Source: Kroppenstedtia guangzhouensis
GTDB lineage: Bacteria > Bacillota > Bacilli > Thermoactinomycetales > DSM-45169
NCBI RefSeq assembly: GCF_014637345.1
Contig: NZ_BMEX01000010.1
Coordinates: 1 to 64,000 of the forward strand
DNA: 64,000 bases
Reading direction: 5' to 3'
The position numbers and the translations under genes were made by a program. Positions 8,050 to 17,078 of the stretch are shown in pieces. How positions within the stretch are numbered: the first letter of the stretch is position 1; each line of letters begins with the position of its first letter. The notes beneath the pieces were generated by a model. That model had not been told where the DNA came from, made no database searches, and worked only from the letters and a program-made list of their open reading frames with translations.

Positions 8050-9909
8050 ATGGCCCGCACCATTCCGGAAACGATTAGAAAAGAAGCGACATCAGGGGAA
8101 CGGTTGTTGTTTCAAACGCTTAAGGAACATCTGCCACAAGATTATATCGTCTACCATGAGCCGGAGATCTACGGCAGGCGACCTGATTTTGTAGTGATCG
8201 GCCCCGACCTGGGATTGGTGGTGTTGGAGGTGAAGGATTACACCAAAAGCACTTTGGTGAAACTGAATCCTGATCGCTGGAGCTTGCACAAGAGGGATGG
8301 GAAGAGGGTTACCGTCACCAATCCCATGAAGCAAGCCCGGGATTACGCCTTCCGGATTGCCGATAAATTAAAAAAAGATGTCGCCTTGGTCCATACCGAG
8401 GGTAAATATAAGATGCAACTGAGGTTTCCTTACGGGTTCGGAACAGTGTTCACCCGGCTGTCCCGAAAGGATTTGCAGGAGACCGGAGTGAAGGATGTGG
8501 CAGGGGAAAAACAGGTTCTCACCCAGGAAGAAATCGATCCGGAGAAGGATCAGTTCTCAGCAATTCTGTTACGCCGGAAACTGAAGGAGATGTTACCGGC
8601 CCCTTTTTCCATGAAGAATCCGCTCACAGAACTGGATCTTGCCCGGATCCGATATCATTTATTCCCTGAGGTGCGGATCCACGGGAAAATATCCAAGGTT
8701 CACATGCATGACTCCATTCTGTTTCATCTGGAAAATTTGGAGACGATGGATTTGCACCAGGAGGAGCTGGCTAAACAGATCGGAGATGAGCACCGTCTGA
8801 TCCGCGGGGTGGCCGGAAGCGGAAAAACCCTGATCCTGGCCAGTCGGGCCCACCTCTTGGCCAAAGAGCACCCGGATTGGAACATTCTTGTCCTCTGTTA
8901 CAACATTTCCCTTTCCCGGGGGATTCGCCGGATGATCCAAGAGAAGTTTAAGGAGCCGGATCTCCTGGAGGAAGAGGGGGAAGTGTCGGAATCCGGTAAG
9001 GTTCGGGTATTCAATTTCCATGAGTGGCTGCGGCAGGAACTGAAAATCAGCAAAGAGGAAGAGATCCCCGACCTGTTGGAAAAGTTGGAGCAGGGCACAG
9101 AAGGATTCCCCTGCTACGATGCCATCTTGATCGATGAGGGGCAGGATTTTCAACCGGAGTGGTTGAGGTTGGTGAGTCGGTTGTTAAACCCCAAAACCCG
9201 ATCCCTCTTGTTGGTTGAGGATCGGGCTCAAAACATCTATGCACGGCGGAGAAGTTACAAACAGGATACTGGTCTCGATTTTCGCGGTCGTTCCCGGGTT
9301 CTGACTGTCAATTATCGAAATACCGCTCCCATTGTCCGTTTTTCCTGGGATTTTTATCGAGCTCATGCTTCCGATCACGGCAAGGGGAACGATGAGGTGG
9401 AGATCATCGCACCCCAGAGCACTCTGCGGGAGGGCCCGAAGCCGGTGGTTCGACGTTTTCGATCCATCGGAGAGGAGACGGATTTCGTGGCAGAGGAAAT
9501 CCGTCGCCTGCGGGGTGAAGAGGGAATTCCTTTATCCCGGATGCTGATACTGTACCGGGTGAAATACGGAACCATCGATAGGATTCGGGATTCGTTGAAA
9601 AAGAGGGGGCTCCCCTTCACCTGGATTGCGGAGAACAGTCAGTCAAAGCGTTCCTTTGATCCGAAGGAACCCACAGTCAAGATCAGTACCATTGACAGCA
9701 GCAAAGGTTTGGATTTTGATGCGGTGTTTGTTGTGAATGTGGATCGACTCCCCCTTTCCCGGGAGAAAAACAGGGATCGGGAAGTCTCCCTTCTCTACAT
9801 TGCTATGACCCGGGCTAAAAAACACCTGTGTCTCACCTATTCCGGGGATTCGGAGTTCACCCGTTATTTTGATCGAAGAATCCAGGAAAATCCCTCTGTT
9901 CATCTCTGA
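8050..9909 (+). CDS. NERD nuclease-domain / superfamily 1 helicase fusion
   Basis: A 619-residue protein. Residues about 10-130 form a NERD domain, a restriction-like nuclease fold: GRRPDFVVIGPDLGLVVLEV supplies the catalytic Asp and Glu-x-Lys. A UvrD/Rep-type helicase follows, with Walker A GVAGSGKT at about 253-260, motif II LIDEGQDF at about 360, the motif III region LLVEDRAQNIYARR and motif VI LLYIAMTRAKKHL at about 580. The product should bind DNA and use ATP. Repair, plasmid/phage defence or replication-restart roles are all possible, and the neighbours give no clue. The ATG follows GGAGGAGGG. Complete, followed by a terminator. Confidence 0.88.
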   Translation: MARTIPETIRKEATSGERLLFQTLKEHLPQDYIVYHEPEIYGRRPDFVVIGPDLGLVVLEVKDYTKSTLVKLNPDRWSLHKRDGKRVTVTNPMKQARDYAFRIADKLKKDVALVHTEGKYKMQLRFPYGFGTVFTRLSRKDLQETGVKDVAGEKQVLTQEEIDPEKDQFSAILLRRKLKEMLPAPFSMKNPLTELDLARIRYHLFPEVRIHGKISKVHMHDSILFHLENLETMDLHQEELAKQIGDEHRLIRGVAGSGKTLILASRAHLLAKEHPDWNILVLCYNISLSRGIRRMIQEKFKEPDLLEEEGEVSESGKVRVFNFHEWLRQELKISKEEEIPDLLEKLEQGTEGFPCYDAILIDEGQDFQPEWLRLVSRLLNPKTRSLLLVEDRAQNIYARRRSYKQDTGLDFRGRSRVLTVNYRNTAPIVRFSWDFYRAHASDHGKGNDEVEIIAPQSTLREGPKPVVRRFRSIGEETDFVAEEIRRLRGEEGIPLSRMLILYRVKYGTIDRIRDSLKKRGLPFTWIAENSQSKRSFDPKEPTVKISTIDSSKGLDFDAVFVVNVDRLPLSREKNRDREVSLLYIAMTRAKKHLCLTYSGDSEFTRYFDRRIQENPSVHL

Positions 9910-9928
9910 ACCAGGATACGCATAGACC

Positions 9929-9962
9929 AAAAATCCGTACATCCATGTGCACGGATTTTTGG
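9929..9962. terminator. bidirectional terminator between convergent genes
   Basis: AAAAATCCGTAC and GTGCACGGATTTTT form a stem between the helicase and CstB-like stops, with T-rich flanks on both strands. Confidence 0.75.
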
Positions 9963-9968
9963 TGTTTT

Positions 9969-11378
9969 TTATTCCTCGGGAAGCCTTTGTTTCTTCCAGG
10001 CGTCAAAACCGCCTTTCAAGTTGATCACATGTTTGTGCCCTTTAGCTTGAAGGAGGCTGCAGGCGATGGCGGAGCGGCCGCCGGATTTGCAATATACGAG
10101 GACCGGTCTGTCCCTAGGGACTGTCTTGGACTGGTCTTGCAGATGCCCCAGCATGAGATGATGGGCATCAGGGATATGTCCTTGATCCCACTCGTTTTTC
10201 ATCCGAACATCGATTACATCCCATTCCCCGCTGTTTATTTTGTCGGCGGCATCGGCGGGAGAGGCGTTCTCATATTGTTCCAGCTCTCCGGGTTCCGTGT
10301 TCCGGAACAGGTCGAGGCTGAAAAATCCTTTTATAAGGTCGATCCCGATGGACAGAAGATCTCGCCGGATCTCCTCTACCTGATCCGGATCGGCAATCAG
10401 GTAGAGGGGTTGCTCATAGTTCACCAACCATCCAGCCCAGTTGGTAAAGGATTTTCCGGAAGGGATGTTGATGGTTCCGGGAAGATGACCCGAGGCGAAT
10501 TGGGGAGCGGGCCGGGTATCGATCACGGTGTCTCCCTGTTTCAATACCTTCTTCACGGCTTCCGGGGAAGATTCCTGTTTTTCAGGGGGGGGAAGATGGG
10601 CGAGCAATTCCGGACCGTTGTTGTTTACATGTTTCATCACTGCAAAATAAGTGGGGGGCTCCGGCTGACCTTGTAATAGCTCTTGTTTAAATCTCTGACG
10701 GTCTTCTTGCTTTAAAGCCCAATTGTAACGTTTTTCATAACCGACAGTGGAGGAGGGAACGGCTCCCAAAGCTTTCCCACAGGCGCTGCCCGCTCCGTGG
10801 GCCGGCCAAATCTGCAAAAAATCAGGCAAATCCTTGAATCGTTTCAGTGATTGGAACAATTGATCGGCACCGATCGCGGCGGAACCGGTGATTCCGACGG
10901 CTTTCTCCAACAAGTCCGGTCGGCCCACATCGCCCACGAAGACAAAATCACCGGTAAAAATGCCTATCGGTTCGTCGACTCCACCGTCGGTCAACAGATA
11001 AGAAAGGTGTTCCGGGGTATGCCCTGGTGTGTGAAGCACATCGATCCGGAGATGGCCAATCTGGAATTGGTCTCCATCCTTCAGAAACTGATGATCCAGT
11101 CTCCGGGCATAGGGGTAACCGGTTCCGCCTGCCGTTTCCCCAGACAGATAAAGTTTGACCCCGGCCTGTTCTGCCAACTCCCTGGCTCCGGAAACATAGT
11201 CGGCGTGAATGTGGGTTTCGGCGGCAGCCGTGATCTGGAGTCCCTCTTGGCGGGCAGTCCGGAGATAGGGCAACACATCCCGGCCGGGGTCAATCACCAG
11301 GGCTTCTCCCGTAGCCAGGCAACCCACCAGATAGGAAGCATGGGCCAGTTTGTCATGATGGAAATAGCGGAGGTACAT
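9969..11378 (-). CDS. cstB: CstB-like persulfide dioxygenase-rhodanese (MBL + two rhodanese domains)
   Basis: About 469 residues. An N-terminal metallo-beta-lactamase domain of the ETHE1/persulfide dioxygenase type has metal ligands THIHADYVSG (His56, His58, Asp60) and HTPGHTPEH. Two rhodanese domains follow. The middle one lacks the catalytic Cys (its loop reads LIADPDQVEEIR); the C-terminal one is intact (VYCKSGGRSA). This is the order of Staphylococcus CstB, which turns persulfides into thiosulfate and detoxifies sulfide. I take ATG 11378 (MYLRYFHHDK) rather than 11393 because AGGGG precedes it and relatives start there. No CstR or other cst gene is adjacent. Confidence 0.88.
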   Translation of the reverse strand: MYLRYFHHDKLAHASYLVGCLATGEALVIDPGRDVLPYLRTARQEGLQITAAAETHIHADYVSGARELAEQAGVKLYLSGETAGGTGYPYARRLDHQFLKDGDQFQIGHLRIDVLHTPGHTPEHLSYLLTDGGVDEPIGIFTGDFVFVGDVGRPDLLEKAVGITGSAAIGADQLFQSLKRFKDLPDFLQIWPAHGAGSACGKALGAVPSSTVGYEKRYNWALKQEDRQRFKQELLQGQPEPPTYFAVMKHVNNNGPELLAHLPPPEKQESSPEAVKKVLKQGDTVIDTRPAPQFASGHLPGTINIPSGKSFTNWAGWLVNYEQPLYLIADPDQVEEIRRDLLSIGIDLIKGFFSLDLFRNTEPGELEQYENASPADAADKINSGEWDVIDVRMKNEWDQGHIPDAHHLMLGHLQDQSKTVPRDRPVLVYCKSGGRSAIACSLLQAKGHKHVINLKGGFDAWKKQRLPEE

Positions 11379-11713
11379 TCCAAATCCCCTCATTTTTCAA
11401 AAGTGGATGCATCCTATCTCCATTCTTATTTGTCAGGAAAGATTCTATGCTTTGGCTTGATATGGGGTGGAGTCCGGATGATCAGATGGACAGGCTTGAT
11501 CGAAGAATATTTTTTCAGACTGTGAATGACAGGCTCTCTTACATGATGTCATCCCCTATAAGGTATTCCTTTGAGACAGATCACGATGGAGAACCTCCGG
11601 AGAACCGCCCTCGCACCAATCTCTGATAGGGAGGATTGACAAACAATTCTCAGAAAGTGGGCTGACCTCCGACTTGATTTCGTGCATCATAGGAGTTGGA
11701 GGGAGGGATTCAG
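11379..11713. other. gap between cstB-like and cytochrome genes
   Basis: Divergent intergenic region that must hold two promoters. A TTGACA at 11635-11640 precedes the cytochrome gene, but no matching -10 is obvious. No gene was seen. Confidence 0.4.
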
Positions 11714-12061
11714 ATGAAAGTGATCGGATGGAAGGGTTTCTGTTTGGTTTCAGCGGTGGTGTTGTTGATCGCGGGCTGTTCTGATCCAAATCCATCCACA
11801 TCAGAAGAAAAAAAATCCGGTGAATCCGTTCAGGTGGATGCAGCCCAAGCAGAGGAAACTTATCAAAACAATTGCATGAGTTGTCACGGGGACCAACTGC
11901 AGGGAGCCCAGGGTCCGAGTCTGGAAAAAGTGGGCGCCAAACTTTCTGCCAAAGAGATTGAAACCATTATCCAAAGTGGACAGGGAAGCATGCCGCCACA
12001 AGTTTCTTTGAATGTGGAAGAACGTAAAAATCTCGCCGGTTGGTTGGCAGAAAAAAAGTAA
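11714..12061 (+). CDS. membrane-anchored c-type cytochrome (lipoprotein)
   Basis: A 115-residue small cytochrome c. The N-terminus is a lipoprotein signal with lipobox LIAGC (Cys22), so it is tethered to the outer face of the membrane. One haem site, CMSCH (residues 54-58), and a candidate Met ligand in GSMPPQ form a class I fold like CccB/cytochrome c551. It probably passes electrons from the quinol-oxidising complex to an oxidase. ATG 11714 is chosen because GGAGGG lies 8-10 bases upstream and the signal peptide starts there. A terminator follows at 12072. Confidence 0.92.
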   Translation: MKVIGWKGFCLVSAVVLLIAGCSDPNPSTSEEKKSGESVQVDAAQAEETYQNNCMSCHGDQLQGAQGPSLEKVGAKLSAKEIETIIQSGQGSMPPQVSLNVEERKNLAGWLAEKK

Positions 12062-12071
12062 GCGCTTCAGG

Positions 12072-12102
12072 AAAAACGCTTTCCTCTGCGGGGAGCGTTT
12101 TT
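12072..12102 (+). terminator. terminator of the cytochrome gene
   Basis: AAAAACGCT and AGCGTTTTT form the stem, followed by TCC. A group II intron remnant starts just past it, the usual target position of class C introns. Confidence 0.8.
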
Positions 12103-12109
12103 CCATTTG

Positions 12110-12700
12110 AAACCTGGACAGTTGATTCGAGGTCACCGGTGCGGTGAACCGCACATGGAAGCGGAGCTTCCTTGGATTCTCCTTCACATCGCATCAACAC
12201 CGCATCCGGATCGCCAAGGAAAGCGTGAAACGAATGCGGGATAAAATCCGTCAACTGACATCCCGCAGTCGCCCCATTCCCATGGACCGGCGGATTCAGG
12301 AACTGAACCGCTACCTCATGGGTTGGTGTAGCTATTTCAAGTTGGCGGAAACCTCAACGGTGTTTCGGCGCTTGGATGAATGGCTGTGAAGGCGCCTTCA
12401 GATGATCCGCTGGAAAGAGTGGAAACAGCCGAAGACTCGGGTACGCCAGCTTATTTCTATGGGCATTCCGAAAGGGAAGGCCGATGAGTGGGGCAACACC
12501 CGGAGGAAATACTGGCGCATCGCAAAGAGCCCTATTCTACACCAAACCCTTGACCTTGCCTATTGGCAAGACCAAGGGCTTCTGAATGTCGCTCGTCGAA
12601 CCCATTTCCTTCGTCAGACGTAGTGGAACCGCCGTATACCGAACGGTACGTACGGTGGTGTGAGAAGATGGGGGTTAGTCGCCCCCTCTTACTCGATTAT
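12110..12700 (+). mobile_element. group II intron remnant (class C-like), 5' part deleted
   Basis: Holds the C-terminal end of an intron-encoded maturase (12126-12623) followed by the intron 3' end. GAACCGCCGTATACCGAACG, GTACGTACGGTGGTGTGAGA and the closing TCTTACTCGAT (12629-12697) correspond to domains V and VI as I know them from bacterial introns. Domains I-III and the reverse transcriptase are missing, so the intron cannot splice or move. The position immediately after a terminator supports class C. The 3' boundary overlaps the end of a histidine-rich gene on the other strand. Confidence 0.8.
12126..12623 (+). pseudogene. group II intron maturase (LtrA-type), C-terminal fragment with internal stop
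   Basis: The frame reads WKRSFLGFSFT, then MDRRIQELNRYLMGWCSYFK and RRLDEWL, which is the maturase X domain. A TGA at 12387-12389 sits where relatives have Arg (EWLRRRLQM). Beyond it the same frame continues RLQMIRWKEWKQPKTR to DLAYWQDQGLL and stops at 12621. About 250-300 N-terminal residues with the reverse transcriptase motifs are absent. Confidence 0.88.
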
Positions 12701-12915
12701 ATCCCGGGCCCAAAGTATGTGGGAAAGCCGTAATGATGCATACGATCGGGGGAAGAAGATGGACTGTCGTGATGATGGTGATGATGGTGGTGATGACAAT
12801 GCTTCATCATCCGTTTCAATTCTTTATACACTTTTTTGGAGTGACGGTAAGCTTTGTGCAATTCGTGGCAATGGTGATGGTAATGCTTGTGGTGTTTGTA
12901 ATGCTTCTCACCCAA
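12697..12915 (-). CDS. histidine-rich small protein
   Basis: A 72-residue protein with about one third His. It has HYKHHKHYHHHCHELH near the N-terminus, a Lys/Tyr-rich linker, then nine consecutive His after HC, and a Pro/Ser/Phe tail (FPTYFGPG). There is no signal peptide or membrane segment. Such composition suggests binding of Ni, Zn or Cu, or a spore-coat component, since His/Tyr-rich coat proteins are common in spore formers; no family was recognised. Start context is modest. The last codons coincide with the 3' boundary of the group II intron remnant, so the natural C-terminus may have been altered. Confidence 0.6.
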   Translation of the reverse strand: MGEKHYKHHKHYHHHCHELHKAYRHSKKVYKELKRMMKHCHHHHHHHHHDSPSSSPDRMHHYGFPTYFGPGI

Positions 12916-13032
12916 AACAATCAGCCTCCTCTCGATTCAGAAAACCTTGGGTTTTCTCACTAACAGGGTATGTTTGTCTATCCACAGACGTAACGGGGAC
13001 GAGTGTCCCAAAAACGACCCGAAGATCGGACA

Positions 13033-13064
13033 AAAAGACCGATCCTTTCGAACCGGTCTTTCAT
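13033..13064 (-). terminator. fni terminator
   Basis: On the minus strand AAAGACCGG and CGGTCTTT flank a short loop and are followed by TTTG, nine bases after the fni stop. Confidence 0.75.
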
Positions 13065-13072
13065 GATGGCCT

Positions 13073-14116
13073 CTATTCAATTTTTTTGATCCGCTCAGTT
13101 CCTTTCAATGCATCAATCCGGTCAATTCCTGTTCCGAACATGGCAATTCGGCATTCAGTCTCGATTCGTTCCAACTGGGAGGCGATCGCATCGGGAGTGG
13201 GAGCGGTGGCGGCTTTTAGAAGAGAACGTCCATAGCCGGCAAGGTCCGCTCCGAGGGCGATCGCCTTGGCTCCGTCTACACCGTTGTTCAATCCGCCACT
13301 GGCAATCAGGGTTCCCTCCGGAGTCAGAGCACGTCCTTCCCGGATACAGTCGGAGGTTGGGTGTCCCCAGCTTTCAAAGGCCTCTGCGGCCTGGAAGAGG
13401 AGTGGGTTTTCCGAACGGTATTTTTCCACTTGGCTCCAGGAGGTGCCTCCTGCTCCGGCCACATCAACAAAATCGACCCCGACGTCGAAGAGGCGACGAG
13501 CCAGTTCCCCGTCGATTCCCCACCCCACTTCTTTGACACCAACAGGAACTTCCAGTACACTGCAAACGTCTTCCAGCTTGCGGAGCAGATTACGGAAATC
13601 GGTGTTGCCCTCGGGCTGAAAGACCTCTTGCAAACTGTTCAGGTGGAAGACCAGGCCGTCTGCTTCGGACAATTCCACAGCCCGCCGGCAGTGGTCGACA
13701 CCATATCCGTAATTGAGTTGAACCGCACCCAGGTTGGCCAGGATCGGAATGGTGGGAGCGACATTCCGCACATTGAAGGTATCGGCAGTGTCGGGATGTT
13801 CAATAGCGGCACGGACAGAGCCGAGACCCATGGCCCACCCCCGGGCTTGGGCGGCTGCAGCCAGGTTTTGGTTGATTTTGGCGGATTTATCAGTCCCGCC
13901 GGTCATGGAGCTGATCAAAAAAGGGGCTTTCAGTGATTTGCCCAAAAAGTCCGTCGCAAGGGAGATGTCAGCATAGCGGATTTCCGGCAGAGCTTGATGG
14001 ATAAAACGGTACTTTTCAAATCCGGTGGTGATTCCACTTCCGCTCACCTCGCGGTTGAGCACGATCTCGATGTGTTCAGACTTTCTCTTTTCCGTTTGGT
14101 TTTCATTGCTCTTCAT
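13073..14116 (-). CDS. fni: type 2 isopentenyl-diphosphate delta-isomerase
   Basis: Interconverts IPP and DMAPP in isoprenoid synthesis, using FMN, NADPH and Mg2+. The 347-residue protein shows the type 2 signature: KRKSEHIEI at the start, SSMTGGTDKSAKINQNLA, GLGSVRAAIEHP, VGVKEVGWGI, DVAGAGGTSW and the flavin phosphate site SGGLNNGVDGAKAIALGADL. I chose ATG 14116 (MKSNENQ) because GGAAAGG lies eight bases upstream; the open frame extends 18 codons further without a ribosome site. Single gene with its own terminator. Confidence 0.95.
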   Translation of the reverse strand: MKSNENQTEKRKSEHIEIVLNREVSGSGITTGFEKYRFIHQALPEIRYADISLATDFLGKSLKAPFLISSMTGGTDKSAKINQNLAAAAQARGWAMGLGSVRAAIEHPDTADTFNVRNVAPTIPILANLGAVQLNYGYGVDHCRRAVELSEADGLVFHLNSLQEVFQPEGNTDFRNLLRKLEDVCSVLEVPVGVKEVGWGIDGELARRLFDVGVDFVDVAGAGGTSWSQVEKYRSENPLLFQAAEAFESWGHPTSDCIREGRALTPEGTLIASGGLNNGVDGAKAIALGADLAGYGRSLLKAATAPTPDAIASQLERIETECRIAMFGTGIDRIDALKGTERIKKIE

Positions 14117-14440
14117 GAAATAATCCTTTCCGGTGGCAAATGTGGTTTTGTCTCTCACCGCAGAAATCATTGTGAAATAGGTTGCTCAGGAAGGGGAAGC
14201 CTCATGGATTGCGTTGGGTCGGAAGAAGTGACACGCCGGCCGATCGGCCATCCCGGAACGTATTGAATCACAACACTGATAACACAAGGGAGAGGAGAAG
14301 AGTATGCAATCATTTTTCTCAACCTGAGCAAATACTTATGTTCAAACACAGCGGGAGGAAACCCTATGACTATATGATGACATCATATGAGTGGGATCGT
14401 CCAGCCCTGCTTTGGGAAAGGCACTCTTGCCAAACCGGAA
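14117..14440. other. divergent gap upstream of fni and sdpR
   Basis: Only short open frames without ribosome sites. No repeat copy or RNA gene was recognised. Confidence 0.4.
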
Positions 14441-14445
14441 CCAGT

Positions 14446-14471
14446 ATTAGATAATTAGGATATAATCTAAT
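14446..14471 (+). promoter_or_regulatory. sdpR-sdpI promoter with overlapping operator
   Basis: ATTAGAT (14446-14452) and ATCTAAT (14465-14471) form an inverted repeat with a 12-bp spacer. A perfect -10 TATAAT (14461-14466) lies inside it; the -35 is poor. The dyad placed on the -10 fits autorepression by the ArsR-type regulator encoded 19 bp downstream. Confidence 0.55.
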
Positions 14472-14489
14472 TGATTTCGGGTGGGATAT

Positions 14490-14774
14490 ATGGTGAATGA
14501 AGCCTTCAAAGCCTTATCCGATCCGACCCGACGTCGGATACTCCATCTGTTGCGGAAAAGGGATCTCACGGCAGGGGAGATCGCGGAGCATTTTTCCATG
14601 ACCAAGCCGAGTCTCTCCCACCATCTGAACACCCTGAAACAGGCCAATCTGGTGCTTCGGGAACGACAGGGCCAGCATATTTTGTACTCTCTCAATACGA
14701 CGGTCCTTCAGGAAGTGATGGGTTGGTTTCTGGATTTGGCGGAAAGACCGAGTCGGAAGGGGCGAGAGAAATGA
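14490..14774 (+). CDS. sdpR: ArsR/SdpR-family winged-helix repressor
   Basis: A 94-residue regulator with a winged helix: FKALSDPTRRRILHLLRKRD at the N-terminus and the recognition helix region MTKPSLSHHLNTLKQANLV. It has no Cys metal site of the ArsR/SmtB type and so belongs with SdpR. In Bacillus, SdpR represses sdpRI and is sequestered at the membrane by SdpI when the SdpC toxin is bound. Start options are GTG 14481, ATG 14490 and GTG 14493; ATG is chosen for spacing from CGGGTGGG. The stop overlaps the sdpI start (ATGA). Confidence 0.88.
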   Translation: MVNEAFKALSDPTRRRILHLLRKRDLTAGEIAEHFSMTKPSLSHHLNTLKQANLVLRERQGQHILYSLNTTVLQEVMGWFLDLAERPSRKGREK

Positions 14775-15427
14775 ACAAAGGATGGAATCGTTGGGATACG
14801 GTTATCTTGCTGCTGGGACTGGTCCCCCTGGTTTTTGCTTGGACGGTCTATGATCGTCTTCCAGACCTGATTCCCAGCCATTACGGGTTGAATGGGCAGC
14901 CGGATGATTTCAGCGACAAACTCAGTTTTATTTTGATGATGTCGGGGCTCAACTTGGGGTTGCCCTTTTTGATTAAATGGATGCCTGCGGTAGATCCCCG
15001 TCGGAAAAATTATCGAAAGTTCAGCCGTTTCTACGGGCTCTTCCGATTCGCGATCACTCTGTTTTTCAGTGGGATGTTCACCATGATCCTGTTGAAATCA
15101 CTGGGATATCCCATCGATATTGCCAAAGTGGTGATGCTGGGAATCGGGCTCTTGTGGATGTTGATCGGCAATTACCTGGGTCAAGTTCGCTCCAACTGGT
15201 TCTTCGGCATCAAACTCCCCTGGACATTGGAGAGTGATGAAGTTTGGCGGAGAACCCATCGGATCTCCGGTGGCGTTTGGATGGGGGCAGGGCTGATGAT
15301 CTTGCTGTCCTCTTTTCTGCCTCTTCCTGTCGCCTTTTGGACAGTGGCAATTGCGGTGGCGGGTTCAGTCTTGGTACCTGGGGTGTATTCTTATCTTCTG
15401 TTTCAAAAGTTGAATGATCATGCATGA
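14771..15427 (+). CDS. sdpI: SdpI/YhfL-type immunity membrane protein
   Basis: A 218-residue integral membrane protein with about six helices. The N-terminal DUF1648 unit carries [18 protein letters not shown], and the C-terminal half the SdpI motif [30 protein letters not shown]. In Bacillus it confers immunity to the SdpC cannibalism toxin and signals to SdpR. No sdpABC toxin genes are present here, so it may protect against toxin made by neighbours or act as a general envelope sensor. The ATG overlaps the sdpR stop, so translation is coupled. Confidence 0.9.
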   Translation: MNKGWNRWDTVILLLGLVPLVFAWTVYDRLPDLIPSHYGLNGQPDDFSDKLSFILMMSGLNLGLPFLIKWMPAVDPRRKNYRKFSRFYGLFRFAITLFFSGMFTMILLKSLGYPIDIAKVVMLGIGLLWMLIGNYLGQVRSNWFFGIKLPWTLESDEVWRRTHRISGGVWMGAGLMILLSSFLPLPVAFWTVAIAVAGSVLVPGVYSYLLFQKLNDHA

Positions 15428-15436
15428 TGGATGTTG

Positions 15437-15472
15437 TTGCTGCTCCAACAAAGGGGTGGCTTTTTTTTACGG
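15437..15472 (+). terminator. terminator after sdpI
   Basis: GCTGCTCC and GGGGTGGC (with G-U pairs) form a stem with a 6-nt loop, followed by eight T. Confidence 0.6.
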
Positions 15473-15575
15473 ATGGAACCAGGTTATGGGAGGGGGCATG
15501 GCCCATAACAACCTTTTGCATGTCTCGACGTATGCTGTAGAGAAAGAGGACGGGGGAAAGAGGAGATGGAAAACG

Positions 15576-16985
15576 GTGGATGACATGAAAGAATTGGAGC
15601 GGGCGATCGGAGAGATCACGGAGATTGCAAAGGGTTTTGGGCTGGATTTTTATCCGATGCGCTATGAGATTTGCCCGGCGGATGTGATATACACTTTTGG
15701 AGCATACGGGATGCCGACACGATTTTCTCACTGGAGTTTCGGTAAGACCTTCCATAAGATGAAACTGGAGTATGATCTGAATCTAAGCCGGATCTACGAA
15801 TTGGTAATCAATTCGAATCCGTGTTATGCCTTTTTGTTGAAAGGGAACAGCCTGATTCAAAATAAATTGATTGTGGCCCATGTGTTGGCGCATTGTGACT
15901 TTTTTAAAAATAATGCCCGTTTTGCAAACACCTCCAGAGATATGGTGGAAAGCATGGCAGCCAGTGCCGGGCGCATCCGACAATATGAATTGCAGTACGG
16001 AAAAGAACGGGTGGAAAGTTTTCTGGATGATGTGTTGGCGATCCAGGAACACATTGACCCCAGCCTGAAACGCCCCTTCCGGCAATCGCAACGGGAAGGG
16101 GAGAGAAAGGCGGAAAAACGGAAAATTGCATCCACTCCCTATGACGACCTGTGGGAATTGGATGAGCAACCGACTGATTCCGGAAATGAAACATCCCAGA
16201 AGAAAGTCCCGCAAGAGCCGGAAAAGGATCTCTTGTTGTTTATTATGGAACAGAGTCGGATTTTGGAAAATTGGCAACAGGATATACTGACGGTGCTGCG
16301 AGATGAGATGCTTTATTTTTGGCCTCAGTTGGAGACAAAAATCATGAATGAGGGTTGGGCCTCTTATTGGCATATCCGAATCCTTCGTGAGTTGGACCTG
16401 TCAGAGGAGGAAACTTTGGAGTTTGCCAAATTGAACGCTTCGGTGATTCAGCCATCCAAGACCTCCATCAATCCCTATTACCTGGGTCTGAAATTGTTTG
16501 AAGACATCGAAAGACGTTGGGATCAACCCACTGCAGAAGAGCAGAAGTATCTCGGTCGGACTCCGGGCAAGGGAAGGGAGAAAATTTTTGAGGTGCGGGA
16601 AATGGAGATGGACACCTCTTTCATCCGTAACAATCTGACTAAGGAACTGGTAGAGGACCTGGATCTGTATGTATTTCAACGAACCGGAAACGAATGGACC
16701 GTGACGGATAAAAACTGGAAAGTGGTGCGTGACCAGTTGATCGCCAGTCGGGTCAATGGAGGGTATCCCTATATTGTAGTGGAAAATGGGGATTACATGA
16801 ATAATGGGGAACTTTATTTGAAACATCGTTACGAAGGGCTGGAGCTGGATCTCAAATATATCGAGAAGACCCTGCCTCATGTCCATCACCTGTGGGGGCG
16901 TTCGGTTCATATTGAGAGTGTGATTGAGAACAAACCCGTGCTGTTCACCTACAACGGTCGAAAGTGCACCCGTCGTTTTCTCTGA
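15576..16985 (+). CDS. spoVR: SpoVR family stage V sporulation protein
   Basis: A 469-residue protein, close to the 468 of Bacillus SpoVR. Family text is unmistakable: [68 protein letters not shown] and, at the end, [20 protein letters not shown]. SpoVR is needed for normal spore cortex formation in Bacillus; its biochemical activity is not settled. The frame is open from 15414, but GTG 15576 has AGGAGAT eight bases upstream and gives the family length. It is convergent with the repeat-protein gene; a strong terminator separates them. Confidence 0.95.
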   Translation: MDDMKELERAIGEITEIAKGFGLDFYPMRYEICPADVIYTFGAYGMPTRFSHWSFGKTFHKMKLEYDLNLSRIYELVINSNPCYAFLLKGNSLIQNKLIVAHVLAHCDFFKNNARFANTSRDMVESMAASAGRIRQYELQYGKERVESFLDDVLAIQEHIDPSLKRPFRQSQREGERKAEKRKIASTPYDDLWELDEQPTDSGNETSQKKVPQEPEKDLLLFIMEQSRILENWQQDILTVLRDEMLYFWPQLETKIMNEGWASYWHIRILRELDLSEEETLEFAKLNASVIQPSKTSINPYYLGLKLFEDIERRWDQPTAEEQKYLGRTPGKGREKIFEVREMEMDTSFIRNNLTKELVEDLDLYVFQRTGNEWTVTDKNWKVVRDQLIASRVNGGYPYIVVENGDYMNNGELYLKHRYEGLELDLKYIEKTLPHVHHLWGRSVHIESVIENKPVLFTYNGRKCTRRFL

Positions 16986-16988
16986 ATT

Positions 16989-17029
16989 CATCAGGCCGCT
17001 GACACAACCGAGGTCAGCGGCCTGATTTT
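16989..17029. terminator. bidirectional terminator spoVR / repeat-protein gene
   Basis: ATCAGGCCGCTGAC and GTCAGCGGCCTGAT form a perfect 14-bp stem with a 9-nt loop, followed by TTTA. Confidence 0.85.
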
Positions 17030-17078
17030 ACGATGAGCGGAACACTTACGTCGCCGGTAAAATGCGACAGAGTCAATG

